From Macrobrachium rosenbergii (Eukaryota > Arthropoda > Malacostraca > Decapoda > Palaemonidae), in assembly GCF_040412425.1 (NCBI RefSeq), contig NC_089782.1, positions 25,781,622-25,845,621 of the forward strand: a DNA stretch of 64,000 nt, read 5' to 3'. Made by a program: the position numbers and the translations under genes. The notes below the pieces were generated by a model. That model searched no databases, was not told the DNA's origin, and saw only the letters and a list, made by a program, of their open reading frames with translations. Positions 34,101 to 47,460 of this stretch are shown here, piece by piece. How positions within the stretch are numbered: the first letter of the stretch is position 1; every line of letters begins with the position of its first letter.

Positions 34101-37100
34101 TGACGAATGGGGATTTGATGGACTGGAAGAAATACAAAAAACAGAAGAACATGAAAAAGAAGAAGAAGAACTTGTTCCCTTAAAGAAGTTTGAAACAAAA
34201 TTGATGGCCGAGAGATTTTCTCTTCTAGAAAAAGTATTGATTATTTTTGAGAATCAGGACCCCAGTGTTGAGAGATTCTCAAAAGTAGCATCAACAGTCA
34301 GTGATGCTTTCCATTGTTATCGTATCATATACGGTGAAAAGAAAAGAAAAACAATGCAAACCATACCAGGTATTGCCTTAAACCGGGTGTTGTTCTAACC
34401 CAAGAGCCTCCACCTCCGATGACTCTTAGCATAATGAAGAGGAAAGTGATAAAGAAATCCTTCCTGAAGAAATCCTTCCTGAAGAAATTAAAGAAAACAA
34501 AGAAAAAGATGCTGATGAACTGCCACCCCTGTATTAATTCCACACTGCCCTCCCCCTCTCATCATCCATCATGACAAGCGTACGACACAGTTTCAAAGGT
34601 AAGAAAACTGTGCATGTACTTTACTGTATTATATATGATCATAATTTGTTTAGTGTTAGGTTTTATATATCATTTGTATTAATAAAATGCTCTATAAAAT
34701 ACAGTAACAGTACTGTCCTAGTTTTAGGTTTTAGTATGAAAAAACATAAATAGTACTGTACGTATTGACTTTGCGTATACCAAATTGAACTTATGAACAA
34801 AATAAATGTACGAACAGCCGTTTGGAATGTTAACTCTTTCATAAGTAGAGGAGTGTCTCGTTTTCCATTGATGTCCTTGTTTTTTAAAGTTGGCAGACCT
34901 TAAAGTTTGCCTGGTCATGGGTTTGTTAATGCATATATTGGCTGGCCTGTAAGTGTCAATGCTGCTGGTGATGGGTTGGTATACAAACTATCCTGGTCAT
35001 GGTTCTTGCAGAGTTCATTGGGTAAATCCAACTATAATTATTTGGTTGAGAAAGAAAACTGAAATTTTTAAACAGTATAGAAATTTATTTTTTTAGCAAC
35101 ATCCTGTAGATAGGAGTTGGGCCAAGCATTAAGAGGATGTATCTTGAACATACTGTACTTAATGTCCAGACTCCATGATGACAACTTCAACAAATCCTTT
35201 GCTGAGAGAATGCAACATGTGATTCAGTGAGAATCCTCTCGCATTTTAAGAGATACTCTATTAGCCAACTGCATGTTCCCTGTACTGTATATTGTCAGGA
35301 CTTAAGGTTTACTACAGAAGGGCTGAAAATTGAATATCATGGGTACTATCCTCTCTTCACTTGTCAGAGGATGAAGAAACCTATGTAAAATGCTCTAAAA
35401 ATGATTTATTAGGCTTGATGAGGGCACTGCACGCACAGTAAGAATTTTTCATATGTTTTTTACCGTGTATTCTGTATTTTCAGAGGAAGGTGTTTCATGG
35501 CAGTTTCGCACTCGTCAGAGATTTAGTTGTCGAGGATGTAAGGTTGTATTTAGTAGTGCTGCCAGCCTTTCAAATCACCGTTGCTCAAAAGCGCATCAGA
35601 GTTCAAAAGGGGAAACACTTACAAGTGTTCGTGGGAGACAAGGTAAGAAAAGTATTAGTAGAGGTGGTGGAAGTCAACTTGGATTAGCACCATCAACCTC
35701 AGGTAAGAAAACACCACCCAAGAGTGAAATTCCACAGCATAGAGAGGAAAAGGTGAGGACTTCTGTAAAGCAAGAGCTTGGTTCACCTGCATCATCCACA
35801 GAGTCAGAAGATCCTGAGCCTTTTCCTGTTGCAACTCCAGAACGACGAAGTCCTCGATCTAGTCCCCGTGGCCGAGGAAGTGTATATTCATGTTCAGTTT
35901 GTCAGAAGGTATTTCTTAGCCCAGGAAAGCTAAAGCAACATTCATATTCACATACTGGAGAGAGACCTTTTTCATGCACTTTTTGTCATAAAGCATTTTC
36001 ATCAAGGTTTAAACTTGTACGTCATCAGCTTATTCATACAACTGAACGACAACACCAGTGTCCCCTTTGTAATCGTAGTTTTCATCGCAAAGATCATTTG
36101 AAGAATCATATTCAGATTCATGATCCCAATAAGCAGTTTAAGTGTGAGAGACCTGATTGTGGGAAAGAATATAATTCTTATATGTCATATAGAAAACACT
36201 GCGCTGTTCATGCTGCAGAAGAAGGGGATTTGCAGTGTAAAATTTGCCAGAAAATGTTTGAAACAAAGTCAGACCTAATTTATTCTTTGACGGTTCATGT
36301 TGATTCTAAGATTTAAGAGTGACGAGAAGAAATTTTAGATCACTTCACAGACTAATTATTGGTACAAAAAGATGTGAAACGACATCTTGTGGTCCACACG
36401 GGAAAAAGAGACTTCAGTTGTACAAAATGCCCCCAAAAGTTTGGAAGAAAGGATCACTTAGTTAGACATATGAAAAAAAGCCATGGCATGTCAGATGTTA
36501 GTCGTTTAGAGGGATTAGATGTCAGTACGCCAGGTACATCATCAGCAACCCAAGCAATGTCTCCCACTGCTAGTGTAGCCTCATCTCCACCTCCTGCATC
36601 TGGGAGTCAGTCCATACCAATGGTGCTTCTTCCAGAGCCAGTGGCAGGACCATCTGGACTCTCTGGAACATCCAGTCTGCCAAGCACTTCAGGTCTTTTA
36701 AATCCTTCAGGTGACACTCAGTTTGTATCACCTTCATTCCAGCCAGACTTTAGGATATTTGAAGAGAGTATCAAAGAGGAGCCAGAACTTCAGCCAAGTA
36801 TGGAAGAAATAGATCCGGGAGGTGATGATTTAAGTAAAATTTTGGGCATGTATTTACCATCTGGTTCCATGAATATTGCTGGTTCATCATTATTAGAGCC
36901 TGCATCTCAGCGGACAGAAGAGGAGTCCCATAGAGTTCTTTTAGAATCAACACTTTTACGTCTCCCACAGGAGGAAAAGGGCCCTTCAGTGCTTGAACCA
37001 GGAACCATATTTACCAGAGAGCCAATGGTGACACACTCCATCCTCGGTGGTATCCAGAGTGAAGGTTTTGGACAAGGAGGAATGATGCCGTCTACTATCT

Positions 37101-37288
37101 TAACGGAAGATTCACCAGGCGTTTCCGGCAGTTCAGTTCACCATTCCTCTGGGTCCATAGCACAGCTCTCAACTGAAGAGGAGATCCCTGCTGTCAGAAC
37201 CACCACAACACCAACCACTAGTGCCGCAGTTACCACAACTGCTTCGCTTCTTCCTACACTTCCAGGATTTGACCAAGCATTCCCTTAA
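18985..37288 (+). CDS. PRDM10/15-like PR-domain zinc-finger gene (partial, interrupted)
   Basis: Five coding segments join in phase: 18985-19128, 30120-30231, 30631-30802, 31428-31506 and 35484 onward. They give 445 codons before the first stop at 36314. The order is zinc knuckle, PR domain, one C2H2 finger, a Ser/Pro/Lys linker, then a C2H2 array. A further same-frame open region follows to 37288. PRDM proteins of this class are nuclear DNA-binding transcription regulators. The PR domain is a SET relative that often lacks the SET catalytic NHxC motif, and here the equivalent position reads NWMIFVRPA. The HGPL motif after the knuckle, NWM.FVRPA, QNLVA.QY and ELKVW resemble PRDM10 more than PRDM15. 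That preference is from memory. The upstream exons and promoter were not found, and the array carries a lesion at 36314-36358. The introns hold a DIRS1-type element and a Tigger-like element. Confidence 0.85.
19129..20540. other. intron sequence, nothing recognised
   Basis: This is the start of the 11-kb intron after the zinc-knuckle exon. I see no coding region or clear repeat; short open frames lack any support. Confidence 0.5.
20541..20987. other. intron segment with higher GC and open frames, unclassified
   Basis: About 420 bp with both strands open (for example 20584-20868 on the minus strand and 20735-20962 on the plus strand). The base composition differs from the surrounding intron. 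It abuts the DIRS1-type element on its left. It may be a fragment of another repeat. No motif is recognised. Confidence 0.3.
20988..21191 (+). repeat. DIRS1 left inverted terminal repeat
   Basis: The segment begins near agtttcattataatacctta. Its complement recurs at about 27120-27330 with small differences: one base within ccgccaattatatcag[t/c]gttc, a single indel in the poly-A stretch, and a gap in the outermost motif. Left and right repeats differ in the outermost 20-25 bp, as expected for DIRS1 ends. Confidence 0.85.
21320..23640 (+). pseudogene. DIRS1 gag-like region, degenerate
   Basis: An ATG at 21320 ([10 protein letters not shown]) is followed after eleven codons by a stop. Coding-like segments continue in shifting frames, including a paired-cysteine patch (CMAC...) near 21415, a Ser/Pro-rich stretch at about 21590-21720 and a Pro/Lys-rich stretch at 22180-22503. 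DIRS1 gag proteins are poorly conserved, so assignment rests mainly on position upstream of RT. A 35-bp tandem duplication (gattggtca.tgggagctat) at about 23068-23143 further disrupts it. Confidence 0.6.
23640..25504 (+). pseudogene. DIRS1 reverse transcriptase / RNase H, degenerate
   Basis: The RT core lies in the frame 23949-24785. It has [10 protein letters not shown] with the first catalytic Asp, [24 protein letters not shown] with the catalytic Asp pair at about 24219-24233, and [14 protein letters not shown]. These are the signature boxes of DIRS-type RT. A frameshift moves the reading to 24436-24789, where the RNase H start [15 protein letters not shown] is seen. A stop at about 24786 interrupts this before [10 protein letters not shown]. 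RNase H and the connecting domain continue at 24806-25504 ([32 protein letters not shown]). At least one frameshift and one nonsense change make it inactive. Confidence 0.88.
25505..26480 (+). pseudogene. DIRS1 tyrosine recombinase, degenerate
   Basis: Fragments in changing frames read as [12 protein letters not shown] (about 25850), EIHAIDKK (about 25917), FLAKNESP (about 25985) and [15 protein letters not shown] (from about 26280). [24 protein letters not shown] follow, ending near 26470. The HEVR box supplies the His and Arg of the catalytic set and YLRE the nucleophilic Tyr, the normal signature of DIRS recombinases. Multiple stops and shifts between 25505 and 26280 show it is dead. In intact elements this enzyme integrates a circular DNA intermediate. 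Confidence 0.8.
26988..27075. repeat. DIRS1 internal complementary region (ICR)
   Basis: The left half (ttttggtaaggtattataat) is complementary to the outer end of the left terminal repeat and shares its diagnostic ggtaaggtattataatgaaa spelling. The right half (gaagtttcattatacttacc) is complementary to the outer end of the right terminal repeat and extends into tttttatgataaaatg, which only the right end has. The two halves also form a local palindrome. An ICR joining both ends is the hallmark of DIRS1 replication through circular junction intermediates. Confidence 0.85.
27120..27350 (-). repeat. DIRS1 right inverted terminal repeat
   Basis: Inverted copy of 20988-21191. The shared blocks include cgagcttgaaactggagctg, gggtctcccgccaattata, aagagattaaagcttttaca and ggtaagtgtaatgaaact. 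The extra outer bases (tcattttatcataaaaatg) are absent at the left end but present in complement within the ICR. Confidence 0.85.
27351..28129. other. intron sequence, nothing recognised
   Basis: AT-rich intron DNA between the DIRS1-type element and the next patch. No gene or repeat recognised. Confidence 0.4.
28130..29340 (+). pseudogene. coding-like decayed segment in intron, unclassified
   Basis: Open frames of 60-70 codons follow each other on the + strand (28136-28330, 28363-28581, 28575-28772) in different frames, with composition closer to coding DNA than the adjacent intron. This suggests a decayed retroelement fragment. I cannot place any motif, so the family stays open. It may also be a chance of base composition. 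Confidence 0.25.
29355..29578. repeat. GC-rich palindromic TIR element (MITE-like)
   Basis: The left part (gatttacggcgggttcaatc, cagcgccgttaac) matches the complement of the right part (ggcgccaaatgctg, atccccactgtgagtcgagg) imperfectly. Word use (gcgccgttaac, gcgctg, ctaacggc) resembles the two elements at 49775-50030 and 58223-58461. It is likely an old, diverged member of a related family. No coding capacity. Confidence 0.5.
30120..30231 (+). CDS. PRDM-like exon: PR-domain core, part 1
   Basis: A long polypyrimidine tract and acceptor tgtgtag|ga precede it; the donor is gagag|gtatga. The first two bases complete the Gly codon begun at 19128. The peptide runs [20 protein letters not shown] to VEEEIQE, matching the G.F....I..RT.FGP..G segment of the PR domains of PRDM10 and PRDM15. 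It ends with two bases that combine with g at 30631 to make Arg. Confidence 0.88.
30232..30630. other. intron (399 bp)
   Basis: Bounded by gtatga and ttatttttag. AT-rich; no repeat recognised. Confidence 0.8.
30631..30802 (+). CDS. PRDM-like exon: PR-domain core, part 2
   Basis: The acceptor is ttatttttag and the donor aaag|gtgagt. After the Arg codon completed from the previous exon it gives [19 protein letters not shown], then [20 protein letters not shown] and [13 protein letters not shown]. The NWM.FVRPA and QNLVA.QY boxes are the strongest family match in the window. In active SET enzymes the aligned stretch carries an NHxCxPN motif, which is absent here, so methyltransferase activity should not be assumed. 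The exon ends in phase 0. Confidence 0.92.
30803..31427. other. intron (625 bp)
   Basis: Bounded by gtgagt and tatttccag. No gene or repeat recognised. Confidence 0.8.
31428..31506 (+). CDS. PRDM-like exon: end of PR domain
   Basis: The acceptor is atttccag|gaa and the donor agctg|gtaagt. It encodes [20 protein letters not shown], then GTRILA. This is the conserved C-terminal PR/SET segment (I.P..ELKVW....YA). It ends with one base (g) that joins ag at 35484 to form Glu, so the phase agrees with the zinc-finger exon. Confidence 0.9.
31507..32409. other. intron sequence
   Basis: AT-rich, with a short G-rich run at about 31665-31690. Nothing recognised as a gene or repeat before the Tigger-like element. 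Confidence 0.5.
32410..34857 (+). mobile_element. Tigger-like (pogo/Tc1-mariner superfamily) DNA transposon, inactive
   Basis: The termini are inverted: gacattcctctacttatgaa at 32410 and the complement of ttcataagtagaggagtgtc at 34838-34857 differ by one base in 20. A dead transposase lies between them in + orientation. The left end is preceded by ta, fitting the TA target of this superfamily; the right flanking TA is not obvious. The 2.45-kb length is normal for full-length Tigger-type elements. It lies in the intron before the zinc-finger exon of the PRDM-like gene. Confidence 0.9.
32698..34537 (+). pseudogene. Tigger/TIGD1-like transposase pseudogene
   Basis: An ATG at 32698 ([12 protein letters not shown]) begins a frame that soon shifts. 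The CENP-B-like DNA-binding part is recognisable ([13 protein letters not shown] at 32809; [18 protein letters not shown] and FQHFKKRA in 33011-33211). The catalytic domain shows DETGLFW (about 33250) and [15 protein letters not shown] (about 33589), the usual first and second Asp boxes. The C-terminal part is in 33833-34183 ([19 protein letters not shown]) and 34201-34398 ([15 protein letters not shown]). Several stops and frameshifts separate these pieces. A duplicated block of about 50 bp at 33645-33745 and an 18-bp tandem duplication at about 34453-34488 add damage. No functional protein is possible. Confidence 0.9.
34858..35483. other. intron sequence
   Basis: AT-rich intron DNA ending in the acceptor tgtattttcag at 35483. 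Nothing else recognised. Confidence 0.6.
35484..36316 (+). CDS. PRDM-like last exon, part 1: C2H2 zinc fingers up to first stop
   Basis: It starts after tgtattttcag in phase with the PR exon. Finger 1 (35522-35596) follows soon after the PR domain. A linker of about 95 residues is rich in Ser, Lys and Pro and contains VKQE, a SUMO-type consensus. Fingers 2, 3, 4 and 5 lie at 35885-35953, 35969-36037, 36053-36121 and 36137-36211; the first pair is joined by a canonical HTGERPF linker. Finger 6 (36230-36298) has Ser where the first zinc His is expected (LIYSLTVH). The frame then meets TAA at 36314. Fingers 2-5 keep all ligands and should bind DNA. Confidence 0.9.
36314..36358 (+). pseudogene. 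lesion in the zinc-finger array (stops and indels)
   Basis: In the frame shared by both flanks there are TAA at 36314, TGA at 36320 and TAA at 36353. One base out of frame, about 36312-36336 reads KSDEKKF, which fits a normal interfinger linker. The original frame then shows a finger start with its cysteines missing (DHFTD), and it becomes intact again at 36359 with [12 protein letters not shown]. The simplest reading is one inserted base near 36312 and a compensating small deletion near 36337, plus substitutions. No GT/AG pair in the vicinity makes an intron that restores a frame. Confidence 0.75.
36359..37288 (+). CDS. PRDM-like last exon, part 2: final fingers and Ser/Pro/Thr-rich tail
   Basis: This region is open in the same frame as the upstream fingers. 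It starts inside a finger whose histidines are present ([13 protein letters not shown], His at 36383 and 36395) but whose cysteines fall in the lesion. A full C2H2 finger follows at 36413-36484 ([17 protein letters not shown]). The remaining 260 residues are low-complexity, with Ser/Pro/Thr/Gly runs, an IKEEPE motif (about 36770, SUMO-type) and a Thr-rich end. This is typical of a regulatory or activation tail. No independent start codon is evident, so I treat it as the continuation of the upstream frame rather than as a separate gene. Confidence 0.7.
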   Translation: MVQKDVKRHLVVHTGKRDFSCTKCPQKFGRKDHLVRHMKKSHGMSDVSRLEGLDVSTPGTSSATQAMSPTASVASSPPPASGSQSIPMVLLPEPVAGPSGLSGTSSLPSTSGLLNPSGDTQFVSPSFQPDFRIFEESIKEEPELQPSMEEIDPGGDDLSKILGMYLPSGSMNIAGSSLLEPASQRTEEESHRVLLESTLLRLPQEEKGPSVLEPGTIFTREPMVTHSILGGIQSEGFGQGGMMPSTILTEDSPGVSGSSVHHSSGSIAQLSTEEEIPAVRTTTTPTTSAAVTTTASLLPTLPGFDQAFP

Positions 37289-42003
<4,715 letters not shown>

Positions 42004-43916
42004 ACAGTTGTTCCTCGTGTATCGCAGGGGTTAGGTTTTAGAAACCCCGTGATAGACGAAAATCCACGAAGTAGCGAACTTATATTGATTTTATTATTTA
42101 TATATATTTTAAGGATTTATAAACCCTCCCCACTCTGAGAAACCTTTCCCACACTCTTATAAACACTTCCTATGCACTTATACACTTTCTACACTCTTAA
42201 GCCTTTGTATTTCGGATTAGCGAATTATTTAGGTGCAAATAAATTCCCACGCGGGACAAGACGAAATCAGCTCGCATTGCTCTCTCTCAGTTTAGCTAAA
42301 ACTCGAATTAGGTGCTAGGAAAGCGAAATCTGAACTCTGCTTCAAGGGAAAATTAAGGTAATTTTTACTGTTATCTTCTCATCCCGGGAAATTCCCCGGA
42401 GTGCCAGATGTTTTATAAATAGACGGGTCCATTCACAGAATCTAAAAATAATTCCGGTGATTACACTCTTAAGCCTACGTAATTAAAAAAAAAATTATGA
42501 ACTGTCGCAGAAAATGGCGATGGCCGCGGGATTGACGTGGAGGAGAGACGGACCCTCGATAAAACCGAAATGGTCGCAGTAGGCAAAGGTTGATAACAAA
42601 ATCAATTTTATTCACATTTTGCAAGGATAGTCAAAGGAATCGAGTGTGTGTGTCCGATTCTGTGTCTGTGTGCATGTATGTTAGAGAGAGAGAGAGTAAT
42701 CAGCGTCCAGCAAATGTGAAAACAATTCCTTGCGCTTGCATGATTGTTGATGCATTTACACTTGGATCTTGAGTACTAGGAGATCAATTATGCCATAACA
42801 CATCAACTTACTGTTGTCAAACGGTAGAATTTAAAATTATCCAATAAAAATGAGGATTTTGCAACAAACAAGTAATAAGTAAAAAATGCAAGTAAGAAAA
42901 GGAAAGAACGATCAAATAACTTTTCACATGGAAGTCATTTAAACAAACAATCCAAGGCACGCAGAAGCTGAACACGGTGCCAGTGGGTTTTTATGATGTG
43001 GGGATGAGTTATTTTACAGTGCTAAAAAATTGTAAAAAAGCAAGTGTCACTCGATAGGTAATTTACTGTAACAAAAAGAAGTGGTTCGGATGAGTCAAGT
43101 GTAGATGAAAGGAATGGGCGAAACATAGTGAAAGAGATAAATATTCCGAGCCCAATAACCCACCACAATCCCCTCCCTCTCCTCTACTGTCTCTCTCAGC
43201 CCAGTCCCGAACATTTGCTCAAGTAAGACTCTTTTTGATTTCTTATTGTTACTGTATTGCATTTGATTGTTTTTATATTGTATCATTGTGAAATTTCCTT
43301 CTTTTATTTCCTTTATGTGAATTGTTACTGCTTTTACGTACATACAGTAATGTTTTTACTCTCTTCTCAACAATATAAACACTCCTCCCATCTCAAAGCA
43401 GCTGTGCGTCACCGTGGTGACGTGATTTTTTTCATCTTTTTATGTTAAATTTTATCGTGAAATGCTTTGTTCTTCTATTTATTTTGTTGAATGTGGCTAT
43501 CATGAAACTATATATTGTAAAGGAAAAAACATTTTAATACAGTTTTTCTCGTAGTACGCAGTAGGCCGTCAAATACAAGTATAAACAAGACAGTCAGTCA
43601 GGTCCAAGTACGAGTATATTTGTTTGATAAACGACACAAAATTTCTTCAAAAGTTTCAGTCGAAAAACGGAATGTTCGACATAAACGTTCAAGAAATGAG
43701 GTACCACTGTATTGTTTCTAATTTTTTAGTCTGGAAAATGCTTATTTTACCCCAAAAGAAAAATAATAAATACAGCAAAATCCTGCGATATAGTGAAAGA
43801 TCCATGATACATATCTAGATAAAAATCCGCAATACAAATCTAGATATATATAAGTTAAAAATATGCGGTATAGTGAGACCAAGATGAGTAAACTGCGATA
43901 TGGCGAGGGACGACTT
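42004..43916. mobile_element. non-autonomous TIR DNA transposon, pogo/Tigger-like ends
   Basis: The left end gttgttcctcgtgtatcgca at about 42006 is an imperfect inverted match of the right end tgcgatatggcgagggacga near 43893-43915. Next to the left end lies a run with gatagacgaaaatccacgaa, a style seen in many pogo-type non-autonomous elements. No transposase is recognised in the 1.9 kb between, which contains a smaller nested element at 43538-43711. A TA precedes the left end. Family is inferred from the end sequence only. Confidence 0.6.
43538..43711. mobile_element. short nested TIR element (MITE-like)
   Basis: The right end gaggtaccactgta is the complement of the tacagtggtacctc-type terminus common in Tc1/mariner-derived MITEs. 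The left end tacagtttttctcg is its diverged partner. About 174 bp with no coding capacity, lying inside the larger TIR element. Confidence 0.5.
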
Positions 43917-44999
43917 TATTTAGCAGTGAAATCATCAAAATTGTTAATAGTCATTTTTTTTTTTTTTTTCTTAAATAAAAGCCTGTCCCAGGAACAGTTT
44001 GGAGCTTAAAAGTTCTTAACAAGGTTAACTTTTTGCACTTAACTGCTGGCACTTATTGGTACCACTCCCCATTACAGTAGACCCAGTCCAAGCACTAGTC
44101 ACTAAGATTTGTGTCCATCATCTATCTTGACCAAGCTCATTTCCACACTCTCAGGTTTTAAGGGTTAACTAGAGTTATCTAGTCAGCTTTTTATTACTTA
44201 CATCTATCACTGATTGGCTCGTTTTTTTCAGCAGCCAGGCTATCCATTTCTTTCACCTTACTCAATAGTTGATAGCACAGTAGAATTTCAATTACTGTAT
44301 TTGCCTTCTTTGGGACCAAGTTGTTCAGAATGATCAAAAGTTCCAAATGATCAGGTCACTACCTTTCTAGTTCATTGCAAGCATTTATTAGAATAAAATG
44401 TCCCACCATTTTATTTCCCCTTCCAGTTCCAAACATGTTTATGGGTCAGTCCTCAAAGTTTATGGGTTAATCCACAGATTTATTTAATTATAATGTCTAA
44501 AATACATTTCTTGGGGTTGAAGACATTGTGACCTTGAAGATGCACCCCATTTTTACTGACAAAATCTTGAGAAAGAAAAAAATAAGTGGCAACATTCAAG
44601 TTGGTGGCTGTTTTTTGGATAGTGTGTGTGCACATTCGACTGTCTCAATGCACTATGTACTGTGGCTTTGGCTCCTAAGGCTTGTAGAGTTTTATAATTT
44701 TTTCAGTTCTTTTTGTTCCAAAAAATCCTTTTTTGATTTCTTCAAGCTCATACATTACAATATACTTTTTGTTCCAAAAAATACTTTTATGATTTTTTCA
44801 AGCTCATACACAGAAATTGCATTGACCAACAGTGTCTTAAGTGTGTAGCAATGTTTGGGGCTATAGCTGATCTGTATTTTAAGATTTTGACAGTACTGCC
44901 CAGCAGATATCACCTTACCTTTGCTTGCTCCAAGTTGTCCTGGTTACCACATCTTACGAGCCAAGACTCATCCTTTTGCTACGTAAATTAACAGCTTAA
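43917..44999. other. non-coding DNA
   Basis: No gene. A direct duplication of about 50 bp (tttttgttccaaaaaat..., tttcttcaagctcataca) occurs at about 44706-44812. Confidence 0.4.
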
Positions 45000-46210
45000 G
45001 AATGCAATCATGGAATCCAAGGATACACTTAAAGAGAAGAGACACCCTCTTCACATAAAAGTACTCAGAACTTTGCAAGAAAAACAATACTGTGAGAGCT
45101 TTTACCAAGAAGCGTACACTACAGTATTGGATATTAATTTTGCTGAGGTAGTGGTCAGTTTAGAATCAGCAGGAATCCATAAAACCTACTCCTTAGAAGT
45201 CACACTTCTCAAGGATAGGCATTCCATAAACAAGAAATGAGACTCAGATCCCAGTGTATTGACTGTCACTTAAGATTATTAATTCTTGTACCATCTTAAA
45301 AGAAATTCAGAACAAATATTTGCTGGATTCTCTTTTTCTGCAGTCACTTGGGGCTGAGGACTGAGTCTGTATTTGGTCATCAAATCTTGGTCAACTTTGT
45401 CATTAATCATATGAGTGCACAATTCAGTCTGAAGCCATTTTGGTTCCCTGTGTCTTTCAGCATGAGGATGCAAAGTTAGGACTGTATGTTTAGACCTCAG
45501 AATCAGATGTTTTATGCATTTATACCTGTCCTACGAGCTTTTACAGGGAACCCACCCAGCAGAACTTGCTTTATGGGAAAGCTCAACTCAAAAGTCAATA
45601 TCTCAGGGAAATCCTTAACAATCCTTCATACTCAACAGGTCTGGGACAGATTGCCCCACATTGGTGGAGGACTTTTTTCTCCTTATGATTGGTACTGAGG
45701 GCTGAAGGTTCATGTTTAAAACACCCAGGGCTTGGGGAGGCTCGAGTTTGAGTCAGTACAGCTATCAGATTTAAATAAAAAGTGGAAGAACCTCAGCCCA
45801 TCTACCTGAGGCATGCCTTTGGGTAGTGTAAATATCCTGACCAACTCCTCTTGCAAAAGAAATCTGGTGGTCTTTTAGAATGGTCAACACATGCAGAGAT
45901 GTACAAACAGCAAGAGAAGCTCACACCAGGTTAGTAAACCTATGTGCATTGTCTGAACTACTGATTCAGTGCTCACCATTCTCAAACTTCAGAGCATAGA
46001 AAATGGGCACCCTGATGTCTTGGTGGAACAACTATTGGCTTTATACCTTGTCTGTTTCATACTGAGGATATTGTTTAGGACTTATTTGCACAGTTTTTAA
46101 AAGGCTTTACAAACATAGTTTTTTCCAAGAGAGATGTTTGCGCTGGAAAGCAAGGCAGCAGTCAGTTAAATCCATCCTGTGCAACTATGTCAAGGATGAA
46201 ACCTAAGCCA
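45000..46210 (+). pseudogene. coding-like decayed segment, unclassified
   Basis: Successive + strand open frames (45010-45240; 45486-45698) and further peptide-like stretches with stops up to about 46200 have composition unlike the AT-rich neighbours. It resembles a worn retroelement fragment, but I find no RT, integrase or recombinase signature. No splice sites tie it to the PRDM-like gene. Confidence 0.25.
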
Positions 46211-47426
46211 CATATTCATCTTGGCAAAGGAATTTATTCATTTTTGAATGTATTATTTACAAAATTATTCTTTTTGTAAATCCTAGGAGATTAAAGTTCT
46301 GTAAAAAATAACCATTCAGTCCATTTGCTCTTCCTAAACAACATATTCTCCTTAATAGTAGTAAATGTACCTGCAGAGGCTGTGTCCTAGGTGCTGCAAT
46401 CGTATTTAGTTGGTAGCTAAAGTTGATTCATTCCTGAGTAATGTAATGGCATATATCTCGCTAGAAAACCCATCACTGGATTGCACCAAAAAGAATAGAC
46501 AATGAAGAATACCCGGAAATATTAAGGACTTTCAAATAATGCTACATACATTCTCTATTGCATTTGCAGACATATTGTGCATGATATCCTCCCCTTCCTG
46601 AATGCATCTGCTTTAATGGTTCCTGTAAATGCCCTGACATGTGAAATGGTGAATGCCTTCATCTGTTGTTGACCTGGCAGTGTGACCATTCAGTGCCTTT
46701 GTCTGTCATGCCCACACACGTGGAACGCCCATACACACACACAGCTCCACTTGGAGAGAAAACATAGAGGAGACTAGAAGGTCAGCACAAATGGTACTAA
46801 ACAACAATATGGTAGAATGGAAAGGAGACAGCAGTGCCCCTGGAATTTACTCAACAGTTTAAACGAGTGACCTGTCACAAATTACCACATCAATTTCCCT
46901 GTAACTGCTGCCCACCAATCTGCTATAAACATGTGTACTTTGTATCTTATTAATTCACTTTAGCAAATTTGAGTGGATATCTGTCATATCACAAGACGAA
47001 AATATTAAAGAAAATAAAAAAATAAACATCAGTAAAATATCCTTATAGCTACACACTTGTGAAAATGTTGAAAGTTGTATAGAGAAGACTCAACACAAAA
47101 TAAATGCCATAAAAACATCTATTGTATTCAGTAATAATTACACTATAAGAAGGATACTGAATAAATTTTGTTTTGCTGTAATTTACATGAAATGATGTGT
47201 AGGTACATTGGTTGGTGGTGGTGGTGAGCCATTGCTCTCCCTTATGATCCAGCCCTTATACACAAAATTCGGCATGACAGCCATGAAATGTTGTCTGACC
47301 TAATTTCACAAAACATTGTATGGTAAGCGAAAAAATCCGGTTAAAAACACCTCTTGAAATTTTCAACAATGTAAACTCATTCAGCTATTAACATTTTTGA
47401 GGGTTTACGGCAATATAGTTAACTAC

Positions 47427-47460
<34 letters not shown>

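Noticed and set aside
36299..36358. Small intron explaining the stops in the zinc-finger exon
   Set aside because: Available GT and AG sites give introns of about 40-70 bp, and the joined frames run into TGA at once.
35522..36484. Zinc fingers as part of a transposon-encoded protein
   Set aside because: Splice phase and the adjacent PR domain tie them to the PRDM-like host gene.
36359..37288. Independent downstream gene
   Set aside because: It starts inside a zinc finger, shares frame with the upstream fingers and has no promoter or start codon evidence.
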